From the NCBI RefSeq assembly GCF_002288925.2, contig NW_022098045.1, positions 654,184 through 718,183 of the forward strand: DNA of 64,000 nt, in the 5' to 3' direction. The position numbers and the translations under genes are program-made. The notes under the pieces are model-generated. The model searched no databases. It was not told where the DNA came from and saw nothing but the letters and a program-made list of their open reading frames with translations. Below are positions 60,016-64,000 of this stretch, one piece after another. This stretch comes from Delphinapterus leucas (taxonomy: Eukaryota > Chordata > Mammalia > Artiodactyla > Monodontidae). Every line of letters starts with the position of its first letter. Position 1 is the stretch's first letter.

Positions 60016-60229
60016 CCCACTCTATCTTGCTCTTACAGTGCTTTACGGAGATACGTTAACTAAAAGCAAGTATATCGTTAAGTTCTGCAGACCTAGAATG
60101 GAGGATCGTCTTCTGTAAACATCACTTCTCTCATTTGAATTTGGTACTGAGTAGTAGACAAGCTTGTGTTCTGTTGCTGCTTGAGACTGTTTCCCTAAAC
60201 TTGGAATAATGGTTATTTGTTGTTGTTGA

Positions 60230-60445
60230 ATACTATGCACTTTATATACATTATCTTCTTTAGTCCTTCCAGCAGCTCAATGAAGAAGGTACGTTATTAT
60301 TCCCATTTTGCCGATGAGGAAGGGGAGGCTCACTGAGGTTAAGTAACTCAGAAAGTGTCATCTAGTTGCTCATTGGCAAGATTCAAATACAGATCTCTCT
60401 GGCTCTGTTGAGCTCCTGCTTTACTGTTGTACTAGTGGGCCTCTT
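60230..60445 (-). repeat. MIR SINE
   Basis: 'attcccattttgccgatgag', 'ctcactgaggttaagtaac', 'tctctctggctctgttgag'. Confidence 0.8.
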
Positions 60446-60449
60446 GCTA

Positions 60450-60960
60450 AGCAAGTGGTAAAGTTGTTAACCTTTTGAAAAAACTGAGATCCTAATCCAG
60501 ACTATTGTCTGGAAGGAAGGTCGTCTCACCTCAGCACTGAGGTGGCTGCAGCGGTAGCTACAGGCAAGTGCGAATTTTCCTCGAAAGGTAGTCGGGTCAG
60601 CTTTAGCGTGTGTCCCGTGTGTGGCTTTCACGTGCAGAGTTTCACATCGTGGAGCATGAGTGAGATGACTTTGACATGCAAAATTTCTAAAGGAAGGTGT
60701 TCCGGATGACTCTCACAACCACAGGAAAAGCTTAAACACATTTCAGTGGATTTTATTTCATGGGGTCTTTGAGGAACTCCCAGGGTGAATTAACTACTAG
60801 ATATAGGGTTGTCAAGAATCGATACGAAAAAGTTTAATTTTGGAGCATGTAGTGAAATGTAATGATCTTAGTTGAGAATAGTTAATACAGAATTGTTTTT
60901 TTATTCCTTTAGTACCGTGATCAATGATGTAAGTGAAGTCACTCTCATTTTGTGATTATT
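60450..60960. other. Intronic sequence, nothing recognised
   Basis: A few CpGs at 60570-60620; no other signal. Confidence 0.55.
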
Positions 60961-60964
60961 CTAA

Positions 60965-61180
60965 TAATAATAACCATTATCACAGTAAGAATAGGTAACA
61001 TTCACTGAGCATTTTTCTGAATGCTTGGTAAGTAGTAGCCTCACTTAATCCTCATAACCAACCTATGAAGGGGGTATAACTATTAACTCCATTTGGTAGA
61101 TGAAGAAATGTAGCAAGGTTAAGTAACTCATCCAAGACACACAGCTGATAAATGGTTTACTCACTGCAATAGTCTGTTCT
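60965..61180 (-). repeat. MIR SINE
   Basis: 'aacattcactgagcattttt', 'cacttaatcctcataacc', 'gttaagtaactcatccaag'. Confidence 0.8.
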
Positions 61181-61184
61181 TTAT

Positions 61185-61660
61185 ATATGGTGGATCAAAT
61201 AAAGATACTGATACTCCTCTGTTGCAGGTTACAATGCAACCAGTTCATATGCAAATGATTTTAAATCCTTAACAATAGAAATAAAAAATAATGGGGACAA
61301 GGATTCTGAGAACAGTGAAAGATTGCTAACTCACTTAGGAGGAGACCATTCCTGCCCAGCCTAACTCTTACAGTGGGGCAAGTATCAGATGACTGGGAGT
61401 CTCTATTGAGCACAAGAAGTTTGGTTCAGAATTGGTTTCAGTTCAGTGTCAAAAGCTAATCTTGTGACATTGTTCTTGAGAGGTTTCTTTAGTAGGTAAT
61501 ACACATTGTTTCAGTTATTAAAAGCAGCATGCTTTTGCCTAAAGTCCACTTACTCCTTAAGCTGAATGTTAGATTGAGAATTCTACATGTGTATATTGAT
61601 AAAGAAAAAATTGGCATAATGATTTGAAAGAATAGCTAAGTGATTAAGAAGTCTGTAGCT
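61185..61660. other. Intronic sequence, nothing recognised
   Basis: No supported feature. Confidence 0.6.
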
Positions 61661-61664
61661 CTGA

Positions 61665-61880
61665 GAAGCATACTGGGTAAGCCTTGGATGCTGAAATCAG
61701 ATTGACCTGGATTAGATGTGTGTCCTTGAGCCAGTTTCCTGACTTACTCTAAGTCTCAGTTTTCTCATCTGAAAACTGGGGATAAGACTCCCTAACTCAT
61801 AGAGTTGTGATGATTAAATGAGATAATCAATATCAAGTGCTTAGCCTAGTGACTGGCATATTATAAGCTTTCAGTAAATA
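61665..61880 (+). repeat. MIR SINE
   Basis: 'gtgtccttgagccagtttcc', 'ctcagttttctcatctgaaa', 'gttgtgatgattaaatgaga', 'gtgactggcatattataag'. Confidence 0.85.
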
Positions 61881-62119
61881 CATGCCATATGAATGCCCAT
61901 TAGAAATGGGATAGACTGTGTTCTGAGTCCATTCAGATAGAATTATACATGAAGAATTAGAGTGAACAATTTGATAGGGATTCGGGGTCACCAAATAGAA
62001 TATTCCTGAGTAATTTAGGTGTTAGAATTTAAGTTTCCACATGCAGTATCTTTGGAGGAGTTGGAGGCTCTAATTATAAGACTCTGCAGAAGTTTTTCCA
62101 AGCTGAAAGGGACGGAGTG

Positions 62120-62310
62120 GTCCTGTGATGGAGCAGAGAAAGCCCTGAGCTGGTATTCAGGAGATGGAGTTCTAGTCCATCTGTGCCACTTACCAGCTCT
62201 CTGACATTGGGCACTTCATTGAATCTTTTTGGGCTTCAGTTTACTGAGTCATGGAATGAGGGGTTGGTGTAGGCAATTTTAAAATTTTCTTCCAGCTCTC
62301 ACATTTCTAC
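62120..62310 (+). repeat. MIR SINE
   Basis: 'ccatctgtgccacttaccag', 'ctgacattgggcacttc', 'gggcttcagtttactgag'. Confidence 0.7.
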
Positions 62311-62314
62311 TGTA

Positions 62315-63565
62315 AATCAGTTTAGACTTTTGAAGCTACATAAACTAACCAGTAACAAAAAAGTTGCTAGAAAAGAGCTTCTTTTTCAGATAGTCACAAG
62401 TAAAATAGAAAGGAAATAAATGAAAACAAAACAAAAACTCCTAAGTAGGTTGCTGGACATTCCAAAATGTCCCTTAGGGCCAAATGACCCTTTATATTGT
62501 CTTTCATTGATTCCTTTGGAGAAATGTCCTCAGCTCATTCACAAGTTTAGACTTTTTTCTTCCTTCCTTGATTGAAAAAAAATTCTTTTAAATTCTTTCA
62601 CTGCAACAGCAGGAGTGGCCCCAAAGGATGGAGGCACAGGAAACGTCTTTACTATAATCGTTGCCAGTGGCAGTACAACCCTTTTCTGAGTTGCCTTGAG
62701 CTGTCACCAGAGTGAATGTATGAATGAATCAGATGAATAGGGAAGATAAGTCCAAATAACAGAACAGTTGTTTTTTTTTTCCTCCCAAAGAACAATTTTG
62801 TCTTGAGCAAAGGGTCATTTAAACTGGAGATATAGTTGGCATGGTGCCTTGGAAAGGCTTGTCACTTTCTTTCTACAATACTTCCTGAAAAATTTCCCTT
62901 TCATTTGGGACTCGTTCAAACTGGCTGTCATAATTTTCCTTAAAATAATGGTGACAGAGAGTGATAATTAAAGAGTACATTCTAGAACTGGTTTTCTGCC
63001 TTTCAACGTTTCAAGGTAATAAGATGCTCCTCAGAAATGTAGCTCTTCTTTCTGTGATAGTGCTTGGAGAATAGTAGTCATATCCAGCAGGCTGTCACGT
63101 CACAAATTACTTAGCTAAACCTCCACATCTAATATATGAGACAGCTGGGGAAAAGTTACTTGGCCAGGGTGGCCCAAAGAGTTAACTTAGGCCTCTTTCC
63201 CTCAAGCGAGTGTTTTCTCTCCCACGCCACGTTTCCTTCCTATATTGGGCTGCGGCTTCCTAATTCTTACAGAAAAACTTTAATTTGCCACAGCTGTGCC
63301 CATCCTCCACCAACATCAGGACTTTGGAGAGTGAAAAGATTTTCCATCTTTCTGAGGGGTCAAATCCATGAGGTTGTGGCTGCCAGACTCTCCTGAAACT
63401 AAGAGATACCGGAAGAGCAAAGTGAAACCATCCATGACGGGACTAAAGTTTCCGTGACAGTTAGTGAGCACGCGGGATCTAACTTCAGATAGGAGACCTT
63501 TTCCAAAGCTTGAGAATGTGGCAGACCTTCTGGAATAATCCCGTGGCACCGCAAGCTGGAGTGAT
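62315..63565. other. Intronic sequence, nothing recognised
   Basis: No supported feature. Confidence 0.6.
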
Positions 63566-63569
63566 GTGG

Positions 63570-64000
63570 GTTTTTTTTAAACTTTTAATTTGAAAAAATG
63601 CTAGGTTTACAGGAAGTTGCAAGAGCTAGCACAGAGAGGTCCCATGTCCCCTTCATCCTATTTCCCCTAGTGGTTACATCTTATATAATTATAGTTTAAT
63701 ATCAGAATCAGGAGATTGACACTGGTACAAAGTGTGTGTATAGTTCCATGTCATCTTGTCCCCCGTATGGATCCACGTAACCACCACCACAATCAACATA
63801 CAGAATAGTTCCACCACCGCAGAGATCTTCCGAGGGCTGTTTCTTTATAGTTACACCCTCTCCTTTCACACTATCCCTAACCCTTGGCACCTACTAATCT
63901 GTTTTCCGTCTCTGTAATTTTGTCATTTTGTGAAAGTTACATAAATGAATCATACAGTATGTTAACTTTTTATATTGACTTTTTTTCGAGCAGTGTAACG
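63570..64000 (-). mobile_element. Old L1 (L1ME-like), runs off the window
   Basis: 'ttttaatttgaaaaaatgct', 'caggaagttgcaagagctag', 'aatcatacagtatgttaac': same antisense old-L1 tail as at 14165. Confidence 0.7.

Larger units (their letters stand above)
41472..64000 (+). other. SLC4A4: SLC4A4 next intron, 5' part (window ends inside it)
   Basis: The intron begins GTGAGT after the phase-1 end of the autoinhibitory exon. I read on for the conserved next exon and for the NBCe1-A-specific first exon and found neither in this 22.5 kb. It is filled with old MIR/L2 copies, microsatellites, one full CHR-type SINE, a nested L1/SINE and unassigned sequence. Confidence 0.85.

Noticed and set aside
41472..64000. 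Possible NBCe1-A-specific first exon or the next shared exon
   Set aside because: I read through for their recognisable amino-acid starts and saw none; human gene geometry suggests they lie further downstream.
1..64000. Prokaryotic-type systems (CRISPR arrays, operons, phage or defence islands)
   Set aside because: No regularly spaced repeats or packed genes; the splice-site exons, SINEs and L1s show mammalian nuclear DNA.

Overview
This is eukaryotic, mammalian nuclear DNA. It is mostly intronic and interspersed-repeat sequence, with no prokaryotic-style gene packing. The host is very probably a cetartiodactyl and most likely a whale or dolphin. The window holds seven similar, target-site-flanked copies of the ~200-bp tRNA-derived CHR-type SINE, plus three relatives with related heads, and several L1 copies of the cetartiodactyl type. 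The lineage call is an inference from repeat families.

The only gene I can support is SLC4A4, the electrogenic sodium-bicarbonate cotransporter NBCe1, on the + strand. Two coding exons are present. The first (21596-21668) carries the start codon and 24 codons plus one base. The second (41292-41471, 180 bases) carries the rest of the N-terminal module specific to NBCe1-B, with its arginine-rich autoinhibitory/IRBIT-binding stretch and a GxxxP motif. They are separated by a 19.6-kb phase-1 intron. The reading frame leaves the window in the next intron, so the transporter body is missing, and the alternative NBCe1-A first exon was not found.

Layout: 1-21594 is 5' flank or first intron, with a CpG-rich patch (~540-712), a decayed near-full-length antisense L1 (1824-~7600) carrying an inserted SINE, and older MIR, L2 and L1 pieces. 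21595-41471 spans the two exons and the intron between them, which holds SINEs, L1 fragments, a 45-base echo of the first coding exon (24425-24469), and a 53-base-arm inverted repeat (35883-36037). 41472-64000 is the next intron, with microsatellites, one more full SINE, a nested L1/SINE locus with a recent tandem duplication, and a MIR-dense zone at ~57.9-62.3 kb.

No new multi-gene system is visible. The observations most worth following are the intronic echo of the start exon, the Thr-to-Ala change at residue 49, the symmetric regulatory exon lying between oppositely oriented SINEs, and the large inverted repeat. Repeat family names are from recognition only, and boundaries of old repeats are approximate.
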